Assembly (NCBI RefSeq): GCF_002939475.1
Contig: NZ_PKFQ01000001.1
Span: 5,391,001 to 5,455,000 of the forward strand
DNA: 64,000 nt
Direction of reading: 5' to 3'
From: Streptomyces cinnamoneus
GTDB taxonomy: Bacteria > Actinomycetota > Actinomycetes > Streptomycetales > Streptomycetaceae
The notes under the pieces: generated by a model
Database searches by the model: none
What the model was told of the DNA's origin: nothing
What the model saw: only the letters and a program-made list of their open reading frames with translations
In this document: positions 1 to 8,042 of the stretch, piece after piece
Numbering within the stretch: position 1 is the stretch's first letter
How the letters are laid out: each line of letters starts with the position of its first letter
Made by a program: the position numbers and the translations under genes

Positions 1-522
1 TTGGCAGATGCGGCGGATGACCTCACCGATCAGGAAGCCGTGGGTGAACCGGTGGTAGCCGGACGTCGTGCCGGGTTCCCAGCGGGGCGATTGGCGGGCC
101 AGCAGGGTGGTGGCCTTCTCCCAGTCGCACAGATCGTCGAGTGTCATGGGCTGGTCCCAGTCGGGGAGGCCGGCGGTGTGGCTGAGCAGGTGCCGGATCT
201 CGATGTGCTCTTTCCCCGCGGTACCGAACTCGGGCCAGTATTTCGCGACCGGTGCGGACAGGTCGAGCTCGTTGCGGTCGGTGAGGACGAGAGCGCACAG
301 CGCGGTCATCGTCTTCGTGGTGGACCACACGTTGGTGATGGTGTCGCGCTGCCAGGGCCGGGTACGGGCCTGGTCGGCGTACCCTCCCCACAGGTCGACG
401 ACGAGTTCGCCGTCGAGGTAGACCGCCACCGAGGCACCTACATCCGCCCCGCTCTGTAGGGAGTTGGCGAACGCTTCCCGTACTGCGCTGAACTGGTCGC
501 TGCAATTTCCTTGAATTTCCAT
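1..522 (-). CDS. Beta-lactamase-fold serine hydrolase (EstB/class C-like), 3' end outside window
   Basis: The first 174 residues are visible and the gene continues past the left edge. The ATG at 522 is preceded by GGAGG (plus-strand 533-537) at good spacing. The sequence follows the pattern of class C beta-lactamase-like esterases: an N-terminal segment ending in DLWGGYAD, the nucleophile tetrad S-T-T-K at about residues 67-70, the LLSHTAGLPDWD segment, and a GYHRFTHG segment where the family's catalytic tyrosine lies, followed by IGEVIRR. Members of this group hydrolyse esters or, rarely, lactams; no substrate can be assigned. There is no signal peptide, so it is probably cytoplasmic. It starts 19 nt after the stop of the degraded remnant upstream. 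The fold call is firm; the function is open. Confidence 0.85.
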   Translation of the reverse strand, partial: MEIQGNCSDQFSAVREAFANSLQSGADVGASVAVYLDGELVVDLWGGYADQARTRPWQRDTITNVWSTTKTMTALCALVLTDRNELDLSAPVAKYWPEFGTAGKEHIEIRHLLSHTAGLPDWDQPMTLDDLCDWEKATTLLARQSPRWEPGTTSGYHRFTHGFLIGEVIRRICQ

Positions 523-541
523 GTCGAAAAGACCTCCGATT

Positions 542-1010
542 TCAGTGTGTCGTTATCGGGCGGCTAAGGCGGGCGGCGAGTTCATGGATCTGAGGTGAAG
601 TGTTCGCCTTGGCGGCTTTGCATAGGAACTCGATCTCGCCAGACAGGTCAGCACCCCCGTGGAGTGGGACGGCCAGATCGCCGCGCAACCGGGGTGCACC
701 GCCTGCCTTGGCATATCGCGCTATATGTAACCAGCATGCGGTCACACTGGGTTCGATATCGGCGGGGCGAGCTTTCGTGTTCGAGGTGGGCTTGAACGTC
801 GTCCAATACCGCTTGGGGGATGTAGGCGCGCAGGTCGAGAATTGCGTCACGGATCTCGATCACTGTCCGGTGGAGGCGCAAGTCCAGAGGGTCGGAACGT
901 CGGAAGAGGCCGAGGCCACGTGGGCGAGTCTGTGACAGGCTGACGTCGGGCACCGCGTCGACCAGGTCACGCCAGAGCGGGGGAACGCGGATCGCGCTGG
1001 CGCCAGGAAG
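542..1010 (-). pseudogene. Frameshifted remnant of a DUF6545/MAB_1171c-like protein
   Basis: Two minus-strand frames together resemble the C-terminal domain of actinobacterial MAB_1171c-type membrane proteins (DUF6545). The upstream frame carries PPLWRDLVDAVPDVSL and, further on, DLRLHRTVIEIRDAILDLR. The similarity then moves to the next frame near 778-790 and continues as GADLSGEIEFLCKAAKA up to a TGA at 542. The family's N-terminal membrane helices are not recognisable upstream. The 260 bp at 1011-1270 holds no gene I can support and may be their eroded remains. It reads as a truncated, frameshifted relic rather than a working gene. The family match is from memory of its conserved motifs, so confidence is moderate. 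Confidence 0.5.
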
Positions 1011-1270
1011 ACCCGTGCTCGCGCAATGCGGGCGGGGCTGGTGACTCTGCCCAGCGGCGTGGGAGAGGCAGCCTGAGCAAGTCCCTCCTGTATGCAGGAC
1101 GGGCCGCTTGGCCCGCCAGCAGGGCCAGCTCCATCGCCATGGCTGTGTCTGCCCGTTGGTCCGCAGTGGTGCAGAGCGCTGGCCTGGCCGACAGTCAGCT
1201 GCCCTCGGCCCAGGCACCATGCGCAGCCAGTGCCGTGTCGTGGCCAAGGGACTGGGGCAGTACGAGCTGG

Positions 1271-1603
1271 TCAATACCGGAAGCTCGACTGTTCCATCCC
1301 GATACAGATCATCACTGGCCTAATGTTTTCCCCGCCATCCACCGGGTGCAGTTCGAGGTTGAGGTCCCGAACTGCAGCGATGGACCACACCATGTCCTCG
1401 GGAAAGTTCATGGCTCTGGCTTCTTCCTGGGCCTCGAACAACGGGCTGACTGAGTCCCACTCGCCGGATGGTTCAAACCGGCACCTGAACCATGGCTGGT
1501 CAACCTCCAGGAGGAAGAGGGTGCCGACGAGCGTGGCTCCATGCTTTACCTGCCAAGCTGCTTCCTGTTGCTCCTTGCGCTGCGTTCGTCGCCACACACT
1601 CAT
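1271..1603 (-). CDS. Small hypothetical protein
   Basis: A 110-residue soluble protein with no membrane segment or signal peptide. The ATG at 1603 is preferred because AAGGG lies five bases upstream; an in-frame GTG at 1618 would add five residues. The N-terminus is basic and polar (RRTQRKEQQEA). The centre holds W-rich segments (LLEVDQPWFRC, GEWDSVSPLFEAQEEA). The acidic, hydrophobic composition and these aromatic motifs look like genuine coding sequence. I associate them with small uncharacterised Streptomyces proteins but cannot name a family. It lies 194 bp downstream of the permease on the same strand and has no obvious functional partner. No function is proposed. Confidence 0.6.
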   Translation of the reverse strand: MSVWRRTQRKEQQEAAWQVKHGATLVGTLFLLEVDQPWFRCRFEPSGEWDSVSPLFEAQEEARAMNFPEDMVWSIAAVRDLNLELHPVDGGENIRPVMICIGMEQSSFRY

Positions 1604-1772
1604 CGACGCCCTTTCCACCTACAGTCGCGTCTGATGTCTCGCCAAGAAATAATCTTCACCCATACAGGACGTTACCTCGCGTCGGCCGCAGACTCCGCTG
1701 GAAGAACTTCCACAGCCACCCGCACGTTGCTCCCACTACCTCACGTGCGTCAGCCAAGGCCCGCGCAGAGTA

Positions 1773-1792
1773 GGGGCGGTCGTCGCCGCCCC
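1773..1792 (-). terminator. Possible hairpin terminator of the permease gene
   Basis: A perfect 7-bp GC stem (plus-strand GGGGCGG and CCGCCCC) with a 6-nt loop starts six bases after the permease stop codon at 1798. No U-tract follows on the minus strand, which is common for actinomycete hairpin terminators. The position is good but the stem is short, so this is tentative. Confidence 0.4.
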
Positions 1793-1797
1793 CTCCC

Positions 1798-3240
1798 TCA
1801 CCGCGATGAAGTGCGCTCCTCCGGCTTGACTACGGGCGCCGGCCTCGTGGCCGCTCCCCCCGCGACCTTCCCCCGCCCCCGCAGTGCCGCCCAGCCAACC
1901 GCTAGCAGCGCCACCCATACCCCCATCACGTACAGCGCCACCCGTGTCTCCCGTTCCCAGCCGATCAGCACCGTCACGAACGCGAAGCTCGCGAGGGCCA
2001 GCCAGTTGGTGTACGGGGCTCCCGGCATGCGGTACGGGGAGGCCGGGACCTGGCCTGCTGTTGCTGCTCGGCGGTAGCGCATGTGGGTGACCAGGATGAT
2101 GCTCCAGACCAGGATCGCGCCGCCCGTCGAGACGCTCGTGATGTACGTGAACGCGTGTTCCGGGTCCAGTGCGTTGATGCCCACACCCGCCGCCATCACC
2201 ACCGCCGAGACCGCCACCGCCGTCCTCGGCACGCCCCGGCCCGTGAGGCGGGCCAGGGCCTTCGGCCCGTCGCCGTTGAGGCCCACCGTGCGCAGCATCC
2301 GGGCCGTCGCGTAGAGGCCGCCCGCGTTGCAGGAGGACAGGGCCGAGGTGAGCACCACGAAGTTGACGATGCCCGCCGCCGCCGGGATGCCGATCTTGGC
2401 GAACGCCGCCACGAACGGGCTGGTTCCCGGGCGGAACTCGCTCCAGCTGACCACCGACAGGATGACCACGAGGGCGCCCAGGTAGAAGAGGGCGAACCGC
2501 AGCGGGAGGCTGTTGATGGCCCGGGGGATGTTCTTCTCGGGGTCCTTGGTCTCGCCGGCCGTGACGCCCACGAGCTCCACCCCCAGGTACGCGAAGAGCA
2601 CGATCTGCAGTGTCATCAGCGAGTCGCCCACGCCGTGGGGCGCGATGCCCCCGTCCGCCCACAGATGGCTGACGGAGGCGGTGTCGCCCGCGTCGCCGAA
2701 GCCCAGGATGAGCACGCCCACCCCGATCAGGATCATGCCGAGGATCGCGGTGACCTTGATCATGGCGAACCAGAACTCCAGCTCGCCGAAGATCTTCACC
2801 GAGATCAGGTTGGCGCAGGTGAGGACCACCAGGGCGATCAGGGCCGTCTTCCACTGCGCGAAGTCCGGGGCCCAGTAGCGGACGAACGTGCCGGCCGCGG
2901 TGATCTCGGCCATGCCCGTGGTCACCCACATGATCCAGTACGTCCAGGCCGTGGCGTAGCCCCAGAACGGGCCGAGGAATTCGCGTGCGTAGTCGGCGAA
3001 GCTTCCGGAGGCGGGGCGGTACATCAGCAGTTCGCCCAGGGCCCGCACGACGAGGAAGAGCACGGCGCCCGCGACGGCGTACCAGAGGATCAGGCTGGGG
3101 CCCGCCTGGGAAATGGCCGTGCCCGCGCCGAGGAAGAGGCCCGTGCCGATGGTTCCGCCGATGGCGATCATCTGTGTCTGGCGGGTGCCGAGACTGCGCT
3201 TGTAGCCGCCCTCGGTGGGTGCGGTCTCCGGTGGTGTCAT
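1798..3240 (-). CDS. APC-superfamily amino-acid permease
   Basis: A 480-residue integral membrane protein expected to span the membrane about twelve times and to import an amino acid by proton symport. The N-terminal cytoplasmic segment is followed by the family signature MIAIGGTIGTGLFLGAG in helix 1, then ALGELLMYRPASGSFADYA. Later comes the conserved VELVGVTAGETKDPEKNIPRA stretch typical of the AAT family (GabP, AnsP, CycA, RocE). Length is normal. The ATG at 3240 has AAGGA about ten bases upstream; longer in-frame reading back to 3480 has no better start and runs through the tandem array. It is divergent from the nine-gene operon. Substrate specificity cannot be read from the sequence. It may feed amino acids to that operon or be ordinary housekeeping. 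Confidence 0.93.
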   Translation of the reverse strand: MTPPETAPTEGGYKRSLGTRQTQMIAIGGTIGTGLFLGAGTAISQAGPSLILWYAVAGAVLFLVVRALGELLMYRPASGSFADYAREFLGPFWGYATAWTYWIMWVTTGMAEITAAGTFVRYWAPDFAQWKTALIALVVLTCANLISVKIFGELEFWFAMIKVTAILGMILIGVGVLILGFGDAGDTASVSHLWADGGIAPHGVGDSLMTLQIVLFAYLGVELVGVTAGETKDPEKNIPRAINSLPLRFALFYLGALVVILSVVSWSEFRPGTSPFVAAFAKIGIPAAAGIVNFVVLTSALSSCNAGGLYATARMLRTVGLNGDGPKALARLTGRGVPRTAVAVSAVVMAAGVGINALDPEHAFTYITSVSTGGAILVWSIILVTHMRYRRAATAGQVPASPYRMPGAPYTNWLALASFAFVTVLIGWERETRVALYVMGVWVALLAVGWAALRGRGKVAGGAATRPAPVVKPEERTSSR

Positions 3241-3264
3241 GCTTCCCGATTCCTTTTCGCAAGC

Positions 3265-3341
3265 GGTCACAAATAAGGTCACAAGTGAGGTCACCATTTC
3301 GGCCACACGTGTGGTCCCAAGTGGGTCATCAGTGGGGTCAC
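3265..3341. repeat. Degenerate 12-bp tandem array based on GGTCAC
   Basis: GGTCAC or a one- to two-base variant starts at 3265, 3277, 3289, 3301 (GGCCAC), 3313 (GGTCCC), 3324 (GGTCAT) and 3336. The spacing is 12 bp throughout except one 11-bp step. The array covers about -25 to -100 relative to the permease start codon, so it lies in its leader or promoter. It could be an iterated operator or a minisatellite. Confidence 0.75.
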
Positions 3342-3469
3342 CCGTGGACGGGGTGCGCGTGAAGGGAATGGGCCGGAATTCGGTTGCGCACTCGCCGTCG
3401 CGCCCCGTGGCGGTCCGGTCGGGGCGCGGAGTATTCCGTTTCCCTCCCTCCCCTCCGGTCCCGTTCAGC

Positions 3470-3785
3470 GATGCTGTCAATCTTGATCGCGTATCGTCAA
3501 GGCGCTAACGCCTGTGGCGTGTTGTGGCGTGAGTGCCCACAGGGGTCGGCTGGGGCACCGTCGGAGTGCGTCAGTTGAATGTTGGCCCATAACCAGCCGC
3601 CCAGGGTGCGGAGTTGGAGATTTCGCTGCTCGGGCCGGTCGTGTCGATCGGACGGCCGGGTGCGATTTTCGGTCACCCTGTGGGAATTGAGTCACCAGCC
3701 CGTGCGAGTGCCCACGCCGCCGTGTCATCGTTACCGGGAGGGCCCACCCGGCCCCTTGACGCGTCTGATAGCCATTGACAGCATC
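3470..3785. repeat. Inverted pair of an 11-bp sequence in the divergent gap
   Basis: TTGACAGCATC occurs on the plus strand at 3775-3785, and its exact reverse complement at 3470-3480, so the two copies point outward toward the two divergent genes. Each contains TTGACA, but neither has a convincing -10 hexamer at 16-18 bp. It may be a shared operator half-site or chance. Confidence 0.35.
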
Positions 3786-3930
3786 CTCGAAGTGCGCACC
3801 GGAAACCGGCCACGCACATTCCACTCCGCCCAGCGGATTTCCCCGCCGCCCGTGGCGTTCCCCGTTCACGGGGCGGGCCGGTCCGACTCAGCCAGGAACC
3901 ATTTGCAGCAAGTGCTCCGACGGAGGCGTT

Positions 3931-4899
3931 GTGAAAATGCCGTTGCCAGGTGAAGCATCAGCGATGGATTCAGTGGATTTCCAGAACGTACGGCTCTTGG
4001 ACGTCACGTTGCGGGACGGCGGTTACGTCAACCGGCACTCCTGGGCGGCCGATCAGGCCGAGCGGGTGGTCCGGTCCGTCGTCCGGGCCGGCGTCGAGCG
4101 CGTCGAGGTGGGGTACTTCCGCCCCCGCCGGCATGACGCCGACGGGGCGACGGCCCCCACGGCCTCGTGCCCGTCCGGCTTCCTCGCGCGGCTCCGGCGC
4201 GCGGCGCCCCGCGCCCGCCTGGCCGTCATGGTGCGCCCCGGCGACACCGCCCCGGAGGACTACGCCGCCCTGCCCGCCCTCGGCGTGACCACCGTCCGCT
4301 TCCCGGTGGGGCCGCGGAACCTCGCCGCGACCCGGCCCCACATCGAGGCCGTCAAGGCGGCCGGCATGGCGGTGGGCCTCAACGTCATACGGGTCAGTGA
4401 ACTGCCGCCCGCGGAGGTCGTGCGGATCGCCGAGCGGGCCGAGGGCGACGGCGCCGACGTGTTCTACCTCGCCGATTCCAACGGAAGCCTCTTCCCGGAG
4501 GACGTCGCCCGCCTCGTCGGCGAGATCCGCGGGCACCTCGCCATCCCCCTCGGTTTCCACGCCCACGACGGCCTGCACCTGGCCTTCGGCAACGCGCTCG
4601 CGGCCCTGCGCGAGGGATGCGCCTACCTGGACGCCTCCCTGGGCGGGATGGGCAAGGGCGGGGGCAACCTCCGGCTCGACCTGATCGCCGGCTACCTGCG
4701 TTCCCGCGGGGTGCGGAGCCTGGACATCGCCCCCCTCGCCCGGGCGGCGGCCGACGTCCTCGAACCCTGGAAGACGCGGGACTTCACGGCGGAAGCCGAG
4801 TCCATCGTCTCCGGCCTGCTCAACCTGAATCTCGACGAGATCTCCGCGGCCCGCGAGCGGAACGACGGCCGCGACCTGGTTTCCCTGCTCAACCGGTGA
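3931..4899 (+). CDS. HMGL-like class II aldolase (4-hydroxy-2-oxo-acid aldolase type)
   Basis: A 322-residue TIM-barrel protein of the DRE/HMGL-like superfamily. These enzymes use a divalent metal to bind a 2-oxo acid or acyl enolate and add it to an electrophile, or run the reverse cleavage. The signature DVTLRDGGY lies at residues 24-32, with metal ligand Asp29. The second metal site is the H-A-H pair at 210-212, with Asn221 downstream and a GGMGKGGGN segment. Length is about 320 residues, close to 4-hydroxy-2-oxovalerate aldolases, but no acylating aldehyde dehydrogenase partner is present. The GTG at 3931 is chosen because GGAGG lies at 3922-3926; ATG 3937 has equally plausible spacing, and ATG 3964 has a poor site. 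It is first in the nine-gene operon, so it probably makes the carbon skeleton. The substrates are unknown. Confidence 0.85.
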   Translation: MKMPLPGEASAMDSVDFQNVRLLDVTLRDGGYVNRHSWAADQAERVVRSVVRAGVERVEVGYFRPRRHDADGATAPTASCPSGFLARLRRAAPRARLAVMVRPGDTAPEDYAALPALGVTTVRFPVGPRNLAATRPHIEAVKAAGMAVGLNVIRVSELPPAEVVRIAERAEGDGADVFYLADSNGSLFPEDVARLVGEIRGHLAIPLGFHAHDGLHLAFGNALAALREGCAYLDASLGGMGKGGGNLRLDLIAGYLRSRGVRSLDIAPLARAAADVLEPWKTRDFTAEAESIVSGLLNLNLDEISAARERNDGRDLVSLLNR

Positions 4900-4934
4900 A
4901 CACGCCACCCACACGTCCGAGGTGAGAAACAGGA

Positions 4935-5693
4935 ATGTCGGAATTCGTCGCCGAACTCGACCGGATGATCGTCGAGCGGAAGAAGATGACCAGCCCCCTC
5001 TACCAGACCATCGTGTCCGGCAAGGCCACCGCGCGCCTGCTGCGGACCTTCGTCGTCCAGCGCTGGCCGATCAAGAACCTCTGGACCCGGAACATCCTCG
5101 GCATAGCCTCCCGCGTCGACGACCACCGGCTGCGGTCGCTGCTCGTGGAGAACATCTACGAGGAGGAGACCGGCGCCCTCTCCGGCTCGCGCCGCCACCT
5201 GGAGACGTTCGCCGACTTCGGCCGCGCGGTCGGCGTCACGCGCGAGGAACTGGAGGACACCGAGCCCTTCCCCGAGACCACCGCCGTGGTCGAGCACAAC
5301 ATCGGCGTCTGCAACGACTCCGAGGTCCACTTCACCGCGGGCGTGGCCTCCGTGCTGCTGCTCATGGAGGGCCAGCCGCCGATCGTGAACGCGAGCGGGA
5401 GCAGCATGCTGACCGTCATGCGCGACGCGTACCGGCTGCCCGACTGGGGCTACGAGTTCTTCGTCCACCACGCGTCGGCGAACGAGGAGGCCGACGCCGT
5501 GAGCGAGCTGGAGGACGAGCACGCGGCCGCCGCCCGGGAACTCCTCGTCCGCTACTGCGACACCGACGAACTGCGGGCCGGGGCGAAGAAGCACCTCGCC
5601 AGGGCCCTCGACCTGCGGCACCAGCACTTCGACGCGATCCTGCGTGAGGCGTACTCCGCAGACGAGCCCGTCTTCCGCCACCAGGGAGCGTGA
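4935..5693 (+). CDS. Heme-oxygenase-fold (TenA/PqqC/CADD-like) protein
   Basis: A 252-residue all-helical protein of the family that includes PqqC, TenA and the non-heme diiron oxidases (CADD, UndA, BesC type). The first core helix carries ENIYEEETG (Glu72), the central helix VLLLMEG (Glu145) and the late helix FFVHHASANEEAD (His179). Compared with diiron members, the His expected seven residues after Glu72 is Thr79. The H-x3-D-x2-H triad of the late helix is His179, Asn183, Ala186. Three of six expected iron ligands are therefore absent, so a diiron oxidase function is doubtful; a cofactor-free PqqC-like or other role is possible. ATG 4935 follows GAGGTGAG at 4919-4926. It lies 35 bp after the aldolase gene, probably acting on its product or a derivative. 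Confidence 0.7.
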   Translation: MSEFVAELDRMIVERKKMTSPLYQTIVSGKATARLLRTFVVQRWPIKNLWTRNILGIASRVDDHRLRSLLVENIYEEETGALSGSRRHLETFADFGRAVGVTREELEDTEPFPETTAVVEHNIGVCNDSEVHFTAGVASVLLLMEGQPPIVNASGSSMLTVMRDAYRLPDWGYEFFVHHASANEEADAVSELEDEHAAAARELLVRYCDTDELRAGAKKHLARALDLRHQHFDAILREAYSADEPVFRHQGA

Positions 5694-5694
5694 C

Positions 5695-6654
5695 GTGACC
5701 GCGAGTCCCCCCGCAGCCTCGCCCGTCACCTGGGCCTACCACGACGGCGGCTGGACCGACGTCGCCGCCGCGAGCGTCCCCGTGGGGAGCCTCGCGATGC
5801 GCTACGCCCTGTCCGTCTTCGAGGGCGTCAGGATGTACCGCCAGCACGGGGCCGGCGGGGTCGTGCCCTTCCTCCTCGACGCGCACGTCCGGCGGCTGGG
5901 GGACTCGTTGACGCTGACACGGATCCCCGACCCGGGCATCGCCCGGCTCCCGTCCCTCGTCGGCGAGCTGGCCCGGCGCAACGGCTTCGACGACGACGTC
6001 TACGTCCGCGTCGCCGTCAGCGCCCACAACCAGGGCACCATGGGCGCCGACGTGGTCCCCGTCCTCACCGTCACCGGCACCCCCATGGGCCGCAAGCGCT
6101 GGCTGGCGGGCGGGTTCACCGGCATGAGGCTCCAGATCAGCGGCTGGCAGCGGGGCGGCCCGAACACCTTCCCCCCGGCCGCCAAGAACATCTCCAACTA
6201 CGCGGGCCCCCGGCTGGCCCTGCTGGCCGCCAAGGACGGCGGCTACGACAACTGCGTCCTGCTCAACGAGCACGGCCGGCTCTGCGAGGCCCCGACCGCC
6301 GCGCTGTTCGTCGTCCGCGACGGCGAGCTGCACACCCCGGCGCTCAGCGAGGGCGTCCTGCCGGGCATCACACGCCAGTGGGTGCTCGACACCGCACGGC
6401 GCGTCGGCGTCCCCGCCCGCGAGGGCCTGCTGAGCCGTGGCGACGCCTACCTCGCCGACGAGGCGTTCCTCTGCGGCACCGGACTGGAGATCGCCCCCGT
6501 GCGCTCCTTCGACGACCACCCCTGCCGGCACTGGCCGGACGCCCCGGTGACGCGGGCGTTCACCAAGCACTTCTTCGACCAGGTGCGTGGTCTCGACTCC
6601 CCGGCTGACCCCTTGGAAGACGTCCCGCACGAGGCCAGCGGAGCGGCACAGTGA
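5695..6654 (+). CDS. Class IV PLP aminotransferase (branched-chain/D-amino-acid type)
   Basis: A 319-residue fold-type IV aminotransferase that should convert a 2-oxo acid to an amino acid, or the reverse, using PLP. The N-terminal LSVFEGVRMYR and the following AHVRRLGDSL match the branched-chain aminotransferase pattern. The PLP lysine is Lys164 in PPAAKNISNYAG, and the cofactor-binding glutamate is Glu198 in LCEAPTAALF, followed by the conserved TP and GVLPGITRQ segments. The GTG at 5695 follows AGGGAG and lies one base after the TGA of the preceding gene; starts further upstream would overlap that gene extensively. The stop overlaps the next start as GTGA. In this operon it most likely aminates a 2-oxo acid formed by the aldolase. 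Stereochemistry and substrate are not predictable. Confidence 0.9.
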   Translation: MTASPPAASPVTWAYHDGGWTDVAAASVPVGSLAMRYALSVFEGVRMYRQHGAGGVVPFLLDAHVRRLGDSLTLTRIPDPGIARLPSLVGELARRNGFDDDVYVRVAVSAHNQGTMGADVVPVLTVTGTPMGRKRWLAGGFTGMRLQISGWQRGGPNTFPPAAKNISNYAGPRLALLAAKDGGYDNCVLLNEHGRLCEAPTAALFVVRDGELHTPALSEGVLPGITRQWVLDTARRVGVPAREGLLSRGDAYLADEAFLCGTGLEIAPVRSFDDHPCRHWPDAPVTRAFTKHFFDQVRGLDSPADPLEDVPHEASGAAQ

Positions 6655-8042
6655 TCGACTGGCACGCGGCAGGCGCGTACGTGACGGCGCTGACCGGCGC
6701 GGACGCGGCCGGCCTGGAACTGTTCCACCAGCGCGTGGCGCGGGGACCGGAGTTCCGGAACAAGGAGTTCCCGCTCTCGCCGCTTCCTCTGCTCCTCACC
6801 GAGCGGGAAGCCGCCGCCTACGCCCGGCAGCTCGAATCCTACGGACGACTGCTCGACAGGATCGTGGACCTCTACCGCTCCAAGCCCGCGGTACGCGCCT
6901 GGTTCTCCCTCGGCCCCACCGCCGAGCAACTGGTGCTCGCCGACACGGGCCTGGACGGGCACGTCGTCGTCTGCCGGGTGGACGGCTACCTGACCCAGGG
7001 CACGGAGACGCCCGTCGTGCTGGAGAACAACGCCGACGCACCGGCCGGCACCCTGTTCACCGCGCGCGTCAACAACACCGTCCACGACGGCCTCGACGCC
7101 ATGGGCGTGTACGACGCGAGGGGCGTCTGCGGCTCGACGGCCGTCGCGCCACCGCTCTCCCCCCTCACCTACACCGACGAACACGCCCTGCTCGCCGCCC
7201 TGCGGTCCTGCGACGCCCGCCGGGGCGGCACGGGCATCGAGCACCTGGCCGTCCTCCAGCCGGCAGGCGGGTCCAACCGGGAGAGCGTCCTGATGGCCGA
7301 GTCCTTCCGTACGGCGGGCCTCGACGCCTACCTGGCCGACCCCCGTGACCTGCGGCTTTCGCACGGCCGGGTCTTCTTCGGCGACAAGCCGGCGGACGCC
7401 TGCTGGAACAAGGTGAACACGACGGGCTGGTGCGCACTGGTGGAGGCCGACGAAGCCCTGGCCGGCCGCTGGCTGCGCGCCGTCTCCGACACCGGCTTCG
7501 TCAACGTCAATCCCTTCGGCGCCCGCTACGTCGCCGAGAACAAGCTCGCGCTCGCGCTGCCCCAGGAACCGGACTTCGCCGCCCTGTTCACCGACGGGGA
7601 ACGCGCGCTGGCCGCCACCCTGCTGCCCTGGGCCCGCCGGCTGGCCCCGGGCACCCCCGGCCGCACCTCGTACGCCCTGCTCACCGACGAACTCCTCGAC
7701 CAGCAGCACGCCTACGTGCTCAAGGAGCCGTACGACATCAGAGGCGACGGCGTCACCGTGGGACGCGCCGTCTCCCGGAGCACGTGGGAGAAGGCGGTCG
7801 CCCGCGGCCTGGCGGAGGGACACCTGGTGCAGGAATACGTCGCCCCGGTGCCCTACCCCGTGCTGCGGGACGGCGGGACACCGGCCGTGGTGCCGATGGC
7901 GACCAGCCTCGACGGCTACGTGATGAACGGCGAATTCCGCGGCTTCGGCGCCAAGGCGAGCCTCCAGGCCCGGGTGAACGTCTTCCAGGGCGGCCAGAAA
8001 CTGGCCGTGCACGTGCTCGGTGAACGGGCCCGGCCGGCATGA
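6651..8042 (+). CDS. ATP-grasp ligase (glutathionylspermidine-synthase-like, possibly circularly permuted)
   Basis: A 463-residue protein with the features of an ATP-grasp carboxylate-amine ligase. Lys298 in VAENKLALAL and Lys358 in YVLKEPYDI fit the two nucleotide-binding lysines. GDGVTVG follows directly as the glycine-rich loop, and the C-terminal AKASLQARVNVFQGG has the Arg/Asn pattern of the Mg-binding strand. An earlier VLENNADAPAG segment resembles the pre-ATP-grasp part of glutathionylspermidine synthase-like proteins. Such enzymes activate a carboxylate as acyl phosphate and join it to an amine, giving an amide or peptide bond. It overlaps the aminotransferase gene by GTGA and the next gene by ATGA, so translation is coupled. 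Likely role: joining the amino acid made upstream to another amino acid or amine. Subfamily placement is tentative. Confidence 0.7.
   Translation: MIDWHAAGAYVTALTGADAAGLELFHQRVARGPEFRNKEFPLSPLPLLLTEREAAAYARQLESYGRLLDRIVDLYRSKPAVRAWFSLGPTAEQLVLADTGLDGHVVVCRVDGYLTQGTETPVVLENNADAPAGTLFTARVNNTVHDGLDAMGVYDARGVCGSTAVAPPLSPLTYTDEHALLAALRSCDARRGGTGIEHLAVLQPAGGSNRESVLMAESFRTAGLDAYLADPRDLRLSHGRVFFGDKPADACWNKVNTTGWCALVEADEALAGRWLRAVSDTGFVNVNPFGARYVAENKLALALPQEPDFAALFTDGERALAATLLPWARRLAPGTPGRTSYALLTDELLDQQHAYVLKEPYDIRGDGVTVGRAVSRSTWEKAVARGLAEGHLVQEYVAPVPYPVLRDGGTPAVVPMATSLDGYVMNGEFRGFGAKASLQARVNVFQGGQKLAVHVLGERARPA

Larger units (their letters stand above)
3241..3930. promoter_or_regulatory. 690-bp divergent regulatory gap
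   Basis: This gap separates the start of the minus-strand permease from the start of the plus-strand aldolase and must contain both promoters. It carries the 12-bp tandem array at 3265-3341 and a widely spaced inverted pair at 3470-3480 and 3775-3785. Open frames crossing it in several registers show no recognisable protein and change composition freely. I see no tRNA, riboswitch or gene. No promoter with both hexamers close to consensus was found. Confidence 0.6.

Noticed and set aside
648..1274. A 208-codon minus-strand frame as an intact gene
   Set aside because: Only its middle resembles a protein family; the beginning is low-complexity and the end loses similarity where the neighbouring frame takes over, so a pseudogene fits better.
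2083..3276. A 397-codon plus-strand frame over the permease
   Set aside because: It is the complement of the permease coding sequence with no hydrophobic or domain pattern; the minus-strand frame has a clear APC transporter signature.
3241..3480. An N-terminal extension of the permease to a start at 3480
   Set aside because: The added 80 residues translate the tandem array and lack family similarity, while ATG 3240 has a good ribosome-binding site and gives a normal-length protein.
3756..3784. A possible sigma-70-like promoter with TTGACG at 3756-3761 and CAGCAT at 3779-3784
   Set aside because: The -10 match is poor and TTGAC-like sequences occur twice here; not strong enough to list as a promoter.
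3477..3953. Small open frames in the divergent gap (3477-3869 minus, 3579-3953 plus)
   Set aside because: No motif, no ribosome-binding site, and composition typical of random GC-rich frames.
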